Positions 32,680 through 43,563 of a stretch of DNA of 64,000 bases are shown piece after piece. Numbering within the stretch: the stretch's first letter is position 1; each line of letters opens with the position of its first letter. The notes under the pieces were generated by a model. The model searched no databases. It was not told the DNA's origin and saw only the letters and a program-made list of their open reading frames with translations. The translations under genes were made by a program, and so were the position numbers. Source of the stretch: Chamaea fasciata (lineage: Eukaryota; Chordata; Aves; Passeriformes; Sylviidae); NCBI GenBank assembly GCA_029207755.1, contig JARCOQ010000236.1, positions 1 through 64,000 on the forward strand, given 5' to 3'.

Positions 32680-34730
32680 GGTCAGGCCGGGCCGGGGGGA
32701 CCCTGGCACAGCCCCCCCGTGATCCCCCCTAAGCCCCCTCATCCTCTTTAGCGCTAACGCGGCCTCTGAGGTGCCTTTCACTGGGGACAAAGGGACCTTT
32801 GGGGACATAATCACCCCGGGGGGGCTCGGGGCCCCACACCGCGGCGGTGGGAGGGGCTTCAGTACCCGGGGTGGGGGGGGGTCAGGGTCCCCATTTTGGG
32901 GTGAAACTCCTCAGATTTTGGGGGGTTTCATTCCTGGGGGGGGGGGGTCAGGGCCTCATTTTGAGGTGAAGCCATCCCAGATCCCATGGTTGGGGGTTTC
33001 ATTTCCCTGAGGGGGGGTCTCAGCCCCCCAGTTCAGGCACTGCCCCCTCCATCTCCCAGCACTGGGGGTGGTGGGGGGGTCTCATCCAGGGTGAGGGTCC
33101 CCAACAAGGCCGGGGGTGTCCCACCCCCCAAAAAAATGTCCCAACCTCCCCCCGTCCCCACCCCCGGAGCGTTCGGGGGGGTCAATCCCACCCACGGGGA
33201 GGAGCCGCCGGGCCCCCCCCCCACCCCAAACCCCCCCCGCCCCCTCCCCCGGCTCACACGGCCCCGAGGCCGCGGCCGGAGCAGCGCCCGAGCCCCTCTG
33301 AGCCCCCCGAGGTACGTGGGGACCCCCCCGGGAACCTGGGGATCCCCCATTCTGCACCCCGGGGGACATGGAGACCCCCCTGAGTGATGTGGGGACCCCC
33401 CCGAGGGGCGTGGGGACCCTCTGAGGTATGTGGGGACCCCCTTCTGCCCCCCCGGGGGACGTGCGGACCCCCCCCCCTCTGCCCAGGGACCCCCCCTTCT
33501 GCCCCCCCGAGGGACGTGGAGACCCCCCCTCTGCCCAGAGACCACCACTCTGCCCCCCTGAGTGATGTGGGGACCCCCCCGAGGGACATGGGGACCCCCG
33601 TTTGCCCCCCCGAGAGGCTTGGGGACCCCCCCCTCTGTCCCAGGAGGGATTTGGGGACCCCCCCCCGTTCCCCCAAGGGATGTGGGGACCCCCCCTCTGC
33701 CCCCCCCCCCCATACCGGGGGTCTCCTGTCACGGGGGAGGCTCTGGGGACATGGGACAGACCCCCGGGGTCACCCCCAAATCCGAGGGGGGAGTAAATGG
33801 GGGTCCTGAGACCCCCAAACCGGGGGGGCTGTGGGGGAGCACGACCCCCCCTCAGCTGGTTCTGGGGACAGACCGTGCATGTGTCCCCCCCCCCGGTGTC
33901 CCCCCCGAAACCCGAGGGGGGAATTTGGGGGTCCCTCCCATCCTTTAGGGGGTGCCTGCCGCCCCCTTGGGGGTCCGACCCCCAAACCAACTATGGGGGG
34001 GGGTCCCGACCCCCCAAACCCCCGGTGGGGGTCCCGAAGGGGGCACAGGACACCTGCCGGGGGGGGGGCACATTGTCCCCACGTGTCCCCTCCCCGCCCG
34101 GGGCGGCTCGGGGGGGCTCAGCCGGGCCGGGGGTCCCGAAGCTCCGGCCGGGGGTCCCGGGTGGGGGTCCCGGGGGTCCCCGCCGCCCCGGGCCGGTGGG
34201 AGGGGCCGGAGGGGACCCCCCCCGGAGCCCCCCCGTGCCGGCCCGGTGACGCAGGGCCCCGCTAATCCGGGCTCGGGCCCGGCCAGGCCGGGCCGAGGTG
34301 GGGCTGGGGGCCTCGGGGGGGCTCTGGGGTGCCCCCCACCCCACAGCGAGAGGGCAGGGACCCCCCCCCGGGTCACCCGTGGGGGACAGAGGGGACAGAG
34401 CCCCGCCCTGCGTGACCCCCGTGTCTCCGAGGGGGGGGGGGGATCGGGGGGACACCCCCGTGTGGACAGGCTGGTGGCACTGGGGACATGTGGTGTGGGG
34501 CAGGGCGTGGGGGGCCGGGGGTCGCTGCTGACCCCACATGGGGTGTGGGGCCGGGGGTCCCACGTGTCCCCTGTCCCCACAGGTCCCTGTCCTTCGGCTG
34601 TCCCTGGGGCTGGTGGCACTGGGGGTGTCACACAGGCTGGGGGTCCGGGCGGGGTGGGACCCCCGTGGTCCAGGGGAGGGTGGGGGTCCCTCCACACCCC
34701 ACCCGGGGGTCCCACGTGTCGCTGTCCCCC
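32680..34730 (+). promoter_or_regulatory. RDH5: BLOC1S1-RDH5 interval with likely RDH5 5' region
   Basis: 32830-33060 holds GGGTTTCAT / GGTCAGGG repeats; 33300-33720 holds GTGGGGACCCCCCC repeats. A CpG-rich patch at 33190-33311 ends in CCCCCCGAG then GTACGTGG, a strong donor. This is a candidate untranslated first exon of RDH5, spliced to the acceptor just before 34734. A second CpG-rich patch lies at 34080-34320. The TSS is not determined. Confidence 0.4.
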
Positions 34731-34736
34731 CAGGCC

Positions 34737-37459
34737 ATGTGGCTGTCCCTGCTGGCGCTGCTGGCCGCGCTCTGGGCGCTGGGCTGGCTGCTCCGGGACC
34801 GCCGCATGCTGCCCACGGTGTCGGACAAACACGTCTTCATCACGGGCTGCGACAGCGGCTTCGGCAACCTGCTGGCCCGGCGGCTGGCCCGGCGCGGCTA
34901 CCGAGTGCTGGCGGCGTGCCTGACCCCGCAGGGAGCCGAGAGCCTGCGCGGGGACACCGTGGGGACACACCTGAGGACAACCCTGCTGGACGTCACGCGC
35001 CCCGACAGCGTCCGCCGGGCCGCCGAGTGGGTGCACAGGGAGGTGGGAGAGAAAGGTGAGGGGGAGAAATGGGTCTGGGGGCTTGGGGAGGGGCTGGGGG
35101 ACATTGGGGACACGGGAGGGGGGGGGACGCTGGGGGGACACAATGGGGACAGGGAGGGGAGGGTCCCGGCAGGGCACAGTGGGCACAGGGCGGGGGTCTC
35201 AGGGGCACAGATGGCAGGGTCCTGCCAGGCCACCCTGGGGACACTCTGGGGGTCCTGGGGACACTCTGGGGGTCCCGGGGGACACTGGGGGTGACATTCT
35301 CGTGTCCCCCCCCAGGGCTGTTTGGGCTGGTGAACAACGCGGGCGTGGCCAACCCCATCGGGCCCACGGAGTGGATGGACATGGAGGATTTCCGGCGGGT
35401 CATGGCCGTCAACGCCTTCGGGGCCATCGAGGTGACCCTGCAGCTGCTGCCGCTGCTGAAACGGGCGCGGGGCCGAGTGGTCAACACGTCCAGCGTCCTG
35501 GGCCGCATCTCGGCCAACGGCGGCGGCTACTGCCTGTCCAAGTTCTGCATCGAAGCCTTCTCGGACAGCCTCAGGTGGGGCTGAGCCCGGCCTGTCCTGA
35601 GCTCTCTGGCCGTGGTCTGACCCTGGTGTGACCCCTACGGCCATGGCTGGACCCCTCTGACCACGGCCTGGCCATGGCGTGACCCCTCTGGCAATGGTGT
35701 GACCCCTTCGGCCATGGCCTGACCCTGCCCTGACCCCTCCGGCCATGGTGTGACCCCTCCGGCCATGGTGTGACCCCTACGGCCATGGCTGGACCCCTCT
35801 GACCACGGCCTGGCCATGGTGTGACCCCTGTGGCCATGGTCTGACCCTGCCCTGACCCCTCCGGCCATGGTGTGACCCCTCCGGCCATGGTGTGACCCCT
35901 ACGGCCATGGCTGGACCCCTCTGCCCATGGCCTGACCACGGCGTGACCCCTCTGGCAATGGTGTGACCCCTTCGGCCATGGTCTGACCCTGCCCTGACCC
36001 CTCCGGCCATGGTGTGACCCCCTCTGCCCATGGCCTGACCATGGCGTGACCCCTCCGGCCATGGTGTGACCCCTTCGGCCATGGTCTGACCCTGCCCTGA
36101 CCCCTACAGCCATGGCCGGACCCCTCTGACCACGGCCTGGCCATGGTGTGACCCCTCCGGCCATGGTGTGACCCCTACGGCCATGGCCTGACCCTACCCT
36201 GAGCCCTCTGGCCATGCCCTGGCCCCTCTGGTCACCCTGTGACCCCTCTGATGACCCCACGACCCCTCTGGCCATCCCCTGACCACCCCTGTGACCCCCT
36301 GACCCCCTCCCAGGCGGGACATGCGGCACTTTGGGGTCAAGGTCAGCGTGGTGGAGCCGGGCTTCTTCAAGACCAACGTGACCGACCTGTCCTCGCTGGA
36401 GGCGTCGCTGAGGCAGCGCTGGGAGCGCCTGGAGCCCCACACCCGCAGCAGCTACGGGGAGCACTTCCTGCCCCAGTGTGAGTCGGGGGGGCCAGGGACC
36501 CCCAGAGCCCAAATCCAGCCTCTGGCCCTGCCTCAGTTCCCCTTTTCCTGATCCCTTCTCCTCTATCCCGACCCCAAATTCGGCGTCTCATCCCTGCCTC
36601 AGTTCCCCTTTTCCTGCATCCCCCAAACCCCAAAGCTCAGCATCCCATCCCTGCCTCAGTTCCCCTTTTCCTGATCCCTTCTCCTCTATCCGGACCCCAA
36701 ATTCGGCATCCCATCCCTGCCTCAGTTCCCCTTTTCCTGATCCCTTCTCCTCTATCCCGACCCCAAATTCGGCGTCTCATCCCTGCCTCAGTTTCCCTTT
36801 TCCCACCTCCCCAAACCCCAAAATTCAGCATCCCGTCCCTGCCTCAGTTTCCCCCTTCTCCAGCCTCCCCCAGACCCCAAAACTCAGAACTTCCCCCTGC
36901 CTCACTTTCCCTTTTCCCGACCCTTTCCCACCTCTCCCAGGCCCCAAATCTCCGAATTTCCCTTTCCCCCCCCCAGACCTGAAGGTGCAGCGGCTGCTGC
37001 TGTCCCTGCTGTGTGACAAGGACCATTTCCCCCCTGCCTCAGTTTCCCTTTTCCCACCTCCCCCAGACCCCAAAATTCAGCATCCCTGCCTCAGTTCCCC
37101 TTTTCCTGATCCCTTCTCCTCTATCCCAACCCCAAAGCTCAGCATCCCATCCCTACCTCAGTTTCCCTATTCCTGACCCCTTTTCCCACTTCCCCCAGAC
37201 CCCAAACCTCCAAATTTCCCTCTTTCCCCCCCCAGACCTGAAGGTGCAGCGGCTGCTGCTGTCCCTGCTGTGTGACAAGGACCTGTCCAAGGTCACGGGC
37301 TGCATGGAGCACGCGCTGCGGGCGCAGCACCCGCGCAGCCGCTACAGCGCCGGCTGGGACGCCAAACTGCTCTGGCTGCCGGCCTCCTACCTGCCCTCGG
37401 CCCTGGTGGACCTGGGCCTGGCCCTCATCCTGCCCAAGCCGGCCCAGAGTGTGTCCTGA
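34737..37459 (+). CDS. RDH5: RDH5, retinol dehydrogenase 5 (11-cis retinol dehydrogenase)
   Basis: Short-chain dehydrogenase of the ER membrane that oxidises 11-cis-retinol to 11-cis-retinal in the retinal pigment epithelium visual cycle. Exons are 34737-35055, 35316-35574, 36314-36477 and 37236-37459, all GT-AG and in phase; 966 nt, 321 aa (human 318). An N-terminal hydrophobic anchor (residues 1-19) precedes the cofactor motif TGCDSGFG (36-43), NNAG (113-116), catalytic Ser in NTSSVLGR (about 166) and YxxxK (Tyr178, Lys182). The C-terminus reads [20 protein letters not shown] and LPKPAQSVS, matching the human RDH5 end. Exon 4 begins with AC completing the Tyr codon. It lies downstream of BLOC1S1 in the same orientation, as in human. 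RDH16-type paralogues are possible but synteny and the tail favour RDH5. Confidence 0.95.
35590..36305. repeat. 18-bp GGCCATGGTGTGACCCCT array in RDH5 intron 2
   Basis: Roughly 35-40 units of GGCCATGGTGTGACCCCT and close variants (CTCTGACCACGGCCTGGCC) fill the intron. Many CCATGG palindromes result. No exon is seen inside. Confidence 0.92.
36500..37235. repeat. RDH5 intron 3 array with a duplicated exon 4 acceptor edge
   Basis: Blocks of about 80 bp (CATCCCTGCCTCAGTTCCCC, TTTTCCTGATCCCTTCTCC) repeat through the intron. At 36977-37022 the first 46 nt of exon 4 recur after a perfect CCCCCAG acceptor, reading [15 protein letters not shown], about 259 bp before the real exon. Use of this copy would leave frame-open repeat sequence to a stop at about 37176. 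Confidence 0.93.
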
Positions 37460-37475
37460 GAGCCCCCAGACCCAA

Positions 37476-37502
37476 AATAAACCCCCAGGGGCGGGGAATA
37501 AA
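37476..37502 (+). terminator. RDH5: RDH5 poly(A) signals (two AATAAA)
   Basis: AATAAA occurs at 37476-37481 and 37497-37502, within 45 bp of the RDH5 stop, so the 3'UTR is very short. Confidence 0.8.
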
Positions 37503-37554
37503 CCCCCTGAACTCGCCTGTCCTTGCTCTGCTCTGGGTTGTGGATGGAATGGCA

Positions 37555-37690
37555 TTTGGGGACACTGAGGTGGCACTTGGGGACCTGGGCCTGGCCCTCA
37601 TCCTGCCCAAAGTGGCTCAGAGCATCCCCTGAGAGCCCCCAGACCCAAAATAAACCCCCAGGGGTGGGGAATAAACGCCTCAAACCCTCC
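37555..37690 (+). repeat. Duplicated RDH5 3' end with stop and poly(A) signals
   Basis: The RDH5 tail from GACCTGGGCCTGGCCCTCAT through the stop to both AATAAA boxes is repeated about 173 bp downstream (copy signals at 37649-37654 and 37670-37675). The copy reads [16 protein letters not shown] then TGA. This leaves a non-coding second terminator. Confidence 0.93.
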
Positions 37691-38024
37691 TGGCCTTGTT
37701 CTCGCTCGGGGTCGTGGTTGGAATGGCATCTGGGGACACTGAGGTGGCACGTGAGCGTTTGGGGACGTGGAGGTGACACAAGAGCCCCAGGACCCGGCCC
37801 CCAGCCCCACGGCCTCAATGGGGCACAGGGAGGACCCCAGAACTCCCTCAAACCCAACAGAGACCCCCCCCCAGCCCCACGGGGACCCCCAAACCTCACA
37901 AGAGACCCCCAAACCCCACGAGGGACCTTGTCCCGCCCAGGAGGGACCCCCCCACCCATCAGAGACCCCCCCAGCCCCACGGGGACCCCCCAAATCTCAC
38001 TCAGCCCTCCAGAAGCTTTTCCTC

Positions 38025-38030
38025 TTTATT
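38025..38030 (-). terminator. CD63: CD63 poly(A) signal AATAAA
   Basis: TTTATT on the plus strand lies about 70 bp past the CD63 stop. CD63 and RDH5 converge with their poly(A) regions about 350-550 bp apart. Confidence 0.8.
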
Positions 38031-38100
38031 GCAAACCCGGGGGGGGCCCCCCGAGCCCCCCAGGACCCCCCCCGGGGGGGGCAGGAATTCGGGGGGGGGG

Positions 38101-41100
38101 CTACATGACCTCGTAGCCGCTGCGGATCCCCCGCATGAGGCAGCAGGAGAAGACAACGCCCAGGACCTGGGGACGGGACAGGGACAGTGAGGGGACACTG
38201 GGGGGCCACATCTGGGGGGACAGTGACACAGTGGGGGGCAGATCTGGGGGGTCTCAGTCCCACATTTGGGGGTCTCACCTCGAAGAGGGCCACACCCAGC
38301 GCCACGGCCGCCAGCAGCAGGACGTTCCTCCTGACCCACGCCTCGAGGCTGGGCAGGCAGCCCTGGGGGGCACGGGGGGGGTCAGGGGGCTCGGGGACCC
38401 CCCGGGGGGGGCACGGGCACTGCTCAGACCCCCCTGAGCCCCCCAGACCCCCCCAAAATCCCCTCTGTGACCCCCCAGACCCCCCAAAATCCCAGACCCC
38501 CCAAGCCCCTCTGTGACTCCCCCTGATCCCCCCCAAACCCCCTCTGTGGCCCCCCCAGACCCCTCTGTGACCCCCCGAAGTCCCTCTATGAGCCCCCAAC
38601 CCCCCAAACTCCTCTGTGCCCCCCCAACCCCTTCTGCGACCCCCCAGACCCCTTTATAACCCACTCACAACCCCGAGCCCCCCAACTCCCCCTGACCCCC
38701 CCAAAACCCCCTTTGTGACCCCCCAAACCCTCTCACCAGACCCCTCTGACCCCGTCTGTGACCCCCCCCCAGTCTCGGGGACCCCCCCCCGAGGGGTGGT
38801 CCCATGATTTTGGGGAGGGGTCTCACCTTCTCATAGACGGTTTGGGGCGTGGGGTGCACGTTGCAGGCGTCGGTGCTGACGCGGCAGCACGAGCGGGGCA
38901 CGGTGTCATTGTCCCCAAAGCGGCCCACCCTGGCCCAGTCGGTGTAATTGTGCACCCCGCAGCACTCGAACTGCGCCCAAATAAATTACAAATAATGTAT
39001 TTATATAAAATATCCGTGTATATAGTGCATGTAGGTATGTATAACGTCCGTGTGCGCGGTGTCACTGTCCCCAAAACGGACAATCCTGCCCCGGTCCGTG
39101 TCATTGTGCACCCACAGCACTGCAACTGCACCGAGATAAATTATAAATATCTATAGATAATATATCAATATATGTATAAAATATAGATATATAACATAGA
39201 TGTATGTATAATGTCTGTGCGCACGGTGCCACTGTCCCCAAAGCGCCTGACCCTGTCCCCAGTCCGTGTCATTGTGCACCCACAGCGCTGCAACTGCACA
39301 GAAATAAATTCCATATTCCCTATTCCATTTTCCCTATTCCATTTTCCATATTCCATTTTCCCATATTCCCTATTCCATATTCCCTATTCCGTACTCCACA
39401 TTCCAGATGTATTCCATCCGCACGCGTACGTATGCATATACTGTAGACAGGAATTTTTGCACGCGTACGTTCGTATCTATTCCAAACGTGAATTTTTTCC
39501 CACTCACCTCCTTCTGGAAGGCGTCCAGGGCGGCGCTCAGCGAAGGGTCCTGCTCGTATCTCCTCATGGCCTCCCACAGCCCCTCCTCCACCAGCCCCGG
39601 CACCTGGGGAGGGGGCACGGGGGGGTCACGGGGGGTCAGGGACCCCCCCAGTGTGGGGCAGGGACAGTCAGTGCCCCCATTTGACCCCCCCTTTGTAACC
39701 CCCCCATTGTGACCCCCCCAACTGTGACCCCCAACCATGACCCGACCCTCACTGTGACCCCCCCGTGACCCCCCCCAAGCCCACCCTGAGCCCCCCAAAC
39801 CCCTCCAGATTCCCCCTGTGACTCCCCCCCCGCCAACCCGGGTGTGGGGGGGTCAGGGACCCCCGGGAGGGTCGCAGGGGTCACAGGGGGGTCACGGGGG
39901 GATCCCCCACCTTGTCTTTGAAGACGTATCCGGTGATGGCGGCGGCGATCTCCACCAGGAAGATGAGGCTGAGCAGGACGGCGAACTGGGGGGGCACGGG
40001 GGGGTCACAGGGGGGTCTTGGGGGGGTCACTGACGGGTTGGGGGGGTCACAAAGGGGATTTGGGGGTCGAGGGGGGTCACAAGGGGCTCTAGGGAGGTCA
40101 CAAAGAGGGTCTGGGGGGGTCTGGGGGGGTCACAAAGAGGGTTTGGGGGGGTTTGGGGGGTCTGGGGGGGTCACAAAGAGGGTCTGGGGGGGTCACAGAG
40201 TGGGTCTGGGGGGGTTTGGGGGGGTCACTGAGGGGTTTAGGGAGGTCGGAGGAGTTGGGGGGGGTCACAAAGGGGATTGGGGGGTCGAGGGGGGTCACAA
40301 AGGGCTCTAGGGGGGTCACAAAGAGGGTCTGGGGGGGTTTGGGGGGGGTCACTGAGGGGTTTAGGGAGGTCGGAGAAGTTGGGGGGGGTCACAAAGGGGA
40401 TTGGGGGGTCGAGGGGGGTCACAAAGGGCTCTAGGGGGGTCACAAAGAGGGTCTGGGGGGGTTTGGGGGGGTCACAAAGAGGGTTTGGAGGGCTCTGGGG
40501 GAGTTTGGGGGGGATCACTGAGGGGTTTAGGGAGGTCGCAGGAGTTAGGGGGGGTCACAGTGTGGGTTTGGGGGTCCTGGGGGGGTCCCGGGGGGTCCTG
40601 GCGGGGGTGTCCCGATCCTGGGCTGGATCAGGGGTCCCGGGGGGGTCCCGGGGTCCCGGGGGGGTCCCCGCCGGCCGCCGCCCCTCACCGTGGTGACCAT
40701 GCAGTAACTCTCCTTCCAGGCGCCGCAGCAGCCGAAGAAGGAGGTGAAGAAGATGACGACCCCCAGCACCACCACGCCCACCGGGGTCCAGCCCGAGCCC
40801 GACACCGGCGCCACCGGAGCCCGGCCCAGCGCCACCAGCGCCAGCACCCCGATGGCGATCAGGGCCACCCCGCACACCTGGGGGGGGACACGGAGGGTCA
40901 GGAGCCCCCCCGAAACCCCGCCTCAAATCCCGCAAAAATCCCCCCGAAACATCCCCAAATATCCCCCCAAAAAATCCCCCAAATTATCCCCCAAATGGAG
41001 CCCCCAATTATGAACCCCCCCCAAACGAAGCCTCCAATTAATCATCCAAAAGAACCCCCCCAACCGCCCCCGCGGCGCCCCCTCCCGCTCCCATTTGGGG

Positions 41101-42129
41101 ACAAATTTAGGGAAGGGGAGGGGGGGGACACACACCAGCGCAGCCCCCCCGCCCGTGGGAGGGGACACGGGAGGGGACAGCGGGCAGGGCAGGAAGTCCG
41201 GCCTTCCGGCCACGCGGGGGCCGAGGGGGGGCCCGGCACAAATTGGGGGGTTCACCCCCTCGGGACCCCCCCCCCCCCCCGTCCGGACCCCTCCCCAGGG
41301 CGGGGAGACCCCCGCGAGTGTCCCCGCTGTCCCCAGGGCGGGGCGTGGGCTGCACAAACAGCCCGCGGGGGGGGCGCGGGGGGGGCTGGCACCGTGGCAC
41401 CGTGTCACCGTGTCACCGTGTCCCCCCCCCGCGTGTGCCCCGCCACTCGAGGGGTGACTCAGCCCGGCGCCGCCAGGGTGGGGACACGGCCCTGCCTGCC
41501 CGGGGGGGGGGTCGGGAAAGCGCCGCGTGTCCCCCCCCCCACGCCGTGCGTCCCCTCGTGTCCCATCCCGTGACCCCCATGTCCCCTCCTGACCCCCCAC
41601 TGTCCCCCCACGTCTCATCCGCGTCCCCCCCATGTCCCCACCGTGTGTCCCCTCCTCTCCCCCCTCGTGTCCCCTCCATGTCCCTTCCCGTGCCCCCCCC
41701 GTGTCCCCTCCTGTTTCCCCCGTGTCCCCCTCTCTGTGCCCCCCCGTCCCCCGGCCGTTGGCTCTCGCCGCTCTTTCCTCACCCCGACTTCCCCAAAGTC
41801 GCCTCCCGCCGCTCTCGGGGGTCCCCCCGTCCCCCCCACGTCCCCCCCCCGGTCCCCCCACATCCTCCTCGCCTCGGGGTCCCCCGTGCCCCCCCCTCCC
41901 CCCCTCGGGGACAGGATGTGGCTTCACCCCGCGTGACAACAACCCCCCCCCCGGCCTCCCCCCCAGCACCGGGACCCCCAAATCCGGGGGTTCCGGGTGG
42001 GTCCGCCCGGTTCTGCCGGTCCCGGTGTTCCCCCCCCCGGTGCCCCCTCCCCCCGGGCCGCGGGCTCACCCAGAAGATGAAGTTGAAGAAGAAAAGCAAG
42101 AACTTCACACATTTCATCCCGCCCTCCAT
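38101..42129 (-). CDS. CD63: CD63 tetraspanin, complete, seven coding exons
   Basis: Tetraspanin of late endosomes, lysosomes, lysosome-related organelles and exosomes. Exons (high to low) are 42070-42129, 40689-40877, 39911-39985, 39508-39603, 38827-38970, 38279-38362 and 38101-38166, all GT-AG and in phase; 714 nt, 237 aa (human 238). Features include MEGGMKCVKFLLFF with TM1, TM2 followed by FFGCCGAWKESYC, TM3 in FAVLLSLIFLVEIAAAITG, the large loop with the tetraspanin CCG motif (FECCGVHNYTDW) and sequons NYT and NDT. TM4 and the C-terminal GYEVM tail, the tyrosine-based AP-3 lysosomal targeting signal diagnostic of CD63, complete it. The start was chosen because it aligns with human MAVEGGMKCVKF; an upstream in-frame AVA precedes it. 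Orientation opposite to RDH5 is as in human. Confidence 0.97.
38975..39480. repeat. CD63 intron 4 with two degenerate copies of the exon 5 acceptor edge
   Basis: Near 39050-39150 and 39215-39310, the acceptor plus about 80 nt of exon 5 recur on the gene strand. They read LQCCG followed by CACAATGACACGGAC, with one G missing compared with the true exon (38827-38970). Each copy has AT-rich ATAAATTATAAATAT sequence next to it. Short TATTCCATTTTCC repeats follow (39315-39400). Confidence 0.92.
39620..40600. repeat. GGGGGGGTCACAAAGAGGG arrays in CD63 introns
   Basis: Short units of GGTCACAAAGAGGGTCTGGGG lie between exons 2 and 3. A higher-order block of about 124 bp (TTTAGGGAGGTCGGA...GGTTTGGGGGGG) occurs at about 40235, 40360 and 40525. 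39640-39800 has related CCCCCCATTGTGACCCCC units. Confidence 0.85.
40900..42060. other. CD63 intron 1, non-coding
   Basis: This 1.2-kb C-rich intron has weak repeats: CCCCCAAATTATCC at 40940-41050 and CGTGTCCCCTCCTGT at 41550-41740. No exon or RNA gene is recognised. Long proline/glycine open frames here lack any conserved motif. Confidence 0.6.
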
Positions 42130-42149
42130 GGCCACGGCCCGGCCGTCCT

Positions 42150-42760
42150 GCGGGAGCCGCCGCCGCTCAGCACCGGCACCGGGCAACCGGGGAACCGGCA
42201 CCGGGCAACCGGGGAACCGATACCGGCACCGGGACCGCTCCAGCCCGGCCCTGCTCCCGGTACCGCTCCCTCCCCAGGTTCCGGTGCTCCCGGAACCGCT
42301 CCCTCACTCCCCCCGGTCCCGGTACCGCTCCCTCCCAGGTCCCGGTGGTCCCGGGAACAGCTTCCACCCACTCCCGGTGCTCCTGGTACCGCTCCCTCAC
42401 TCCCCCCCGGTCCCGGAGGTCCCGGTGCCGCTCCCTCTCCGGTTCCCGGCGGTCTCGGTACCACTTTACCCCACTCCCGGTGCTCCCGGTGCCATTCCCC
42501 CCCCGGCAAGTCCCGGTGGTCCCAGTGCCGTTCCCCCTCAGCCCCAGTGGTCCCGGTCCCGTTCCCCTCCCGGTCCCGGTCCCGTTCCCGTTCCCCCCCC
42601 CCGGTCCCGGCTCCGTTTCCCCCCCCGGTCCCGGTCCCGTTCCCGTTCCCCCCCCCGGTCCCGGCTCCGTTTCCCCCCCCGGTCCCGGTCCCGTTCCCGT
42701 TCCCCCCCCCGGTCCCGGCTCCGCTCCCCACCCGGCCCCGGCGCTCCCGGCGCTCCCGGT
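42150..42760. repeat. GGTCCCGGTCCCGTTCCC array in CD63 5'UTR intron
   Basis: Units of CCGGTACCGCTCCCTC, and then CGGTCCCGGTCCCGTTCCCG with C8-C10 runs, fill the intron between the untranslated and first coding CD63 exons. Confidence 0.88.
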
Positions 42761-42769
42761 CCCGCTCAC

Positions 42770-42860
42770 CGCCGCCCTTCCCGAGGGCTCCGGATCATGT
42801 GACGGGGGCGAGTCCCGGGGACAACCGGGACCGCCCCGGGACCGCCCCGGCACCGGCGCC
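42770..42860 (-). promoter_or_regulatory. CD63: CD63 untranslated first exon and promoter with M-box
   Basis: On the gene strand, GGCGGCG followed by GTGAGC at 42769-42764 is a good donor. The matching acceptor is CCCGCAG just upstream of the coding exon. GTCACATGA (TCATGTGAC on plus, 42795-42803) is an MITF-type M-box/CLEAR-related site. INPP1-like poly(A) at 42903-42908 leaves only about 100 bp for the promoter. The exon start is not fixed. Confidence 0.6.
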
Positions 42861-42902
42861 GCCCCCGCGGGACCGGCACAACAACAACGGCGGCGGAGAC
42901 CC

Positions 42903-42908
42903 TTTATT
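42903..42908 (-). terminator. INPP1-like poly(A) signal AATAAA
   Basis: TTTATT on plus is the canonical signal downstream of the INPP1-like stop at 43564. It implies a 3'UTR of about 670 nt made largely of CCCCAGCCCCCCAAA repeats (43030-43540). Confidence 0.7.
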
Positions 42909-43563
42909 GGGGGGGGACACGGGGGGACAGCCAGGGGACACCGAGGGGACACCGAGGGGACACCGAGGGTCCCGCACAGAGCACCCGGGATTCTGAGATC
43001 CCGACGCGTCCCGCACCGGGGTCCCAAACCCCCCCGACCCCACACCCGGGGGTGCCCGTCACCCCTGAGCCCACACACGGGGGTCCCCGAGCCCCCCGAC
43101 CCCGCACCCCAGGGTCGCTGCTGTCCCACTCTCCTTGGTCCCTGGTCCTGCACCCCAAAGTCCTCGGGGACCCCTCACCCCGGGGTCCCTGCCCCTCCTG
43201 ACCCTTCACCCTGGGGTCCCAGCCCCCCAAACCCCTCCACACTCGGGGTCCCAGCCCCCCAAATGCCCCGGCCCAATGTCCCCCAGCCCCTCGTGACCCA
43301 CACCCCGGGGTCCCAGCCCCCCAAACGCCCACCCCAGTGTCCCCCAGCCCCCCAAATCCCCACCCCACTGCCCCCCAGCCCCCCAAATCCCACACCCCAC
43401 TGCCCCCCAGCTCCCCAAATCCCCCACTGCCGGGGGTCCCAGCCCCCTCAAACCCCCACCCCGGGGTCCCCCGGCCCCTCCTGGCCCCCCAACCCGGGGT
43501 CCCTGCCCCTCTTACACTTTACCCCGGGGTCCCCCAGCCCTCCACGTGTCCCCCCCCCCGCTG

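Noticed and set aside
36977..37176. Genuine alternative RDH5 exon
   Set aside because: It begins like exon 4 but runs into intron repeats with no donor and no conserved sequence. Treated as a duplicated edge.
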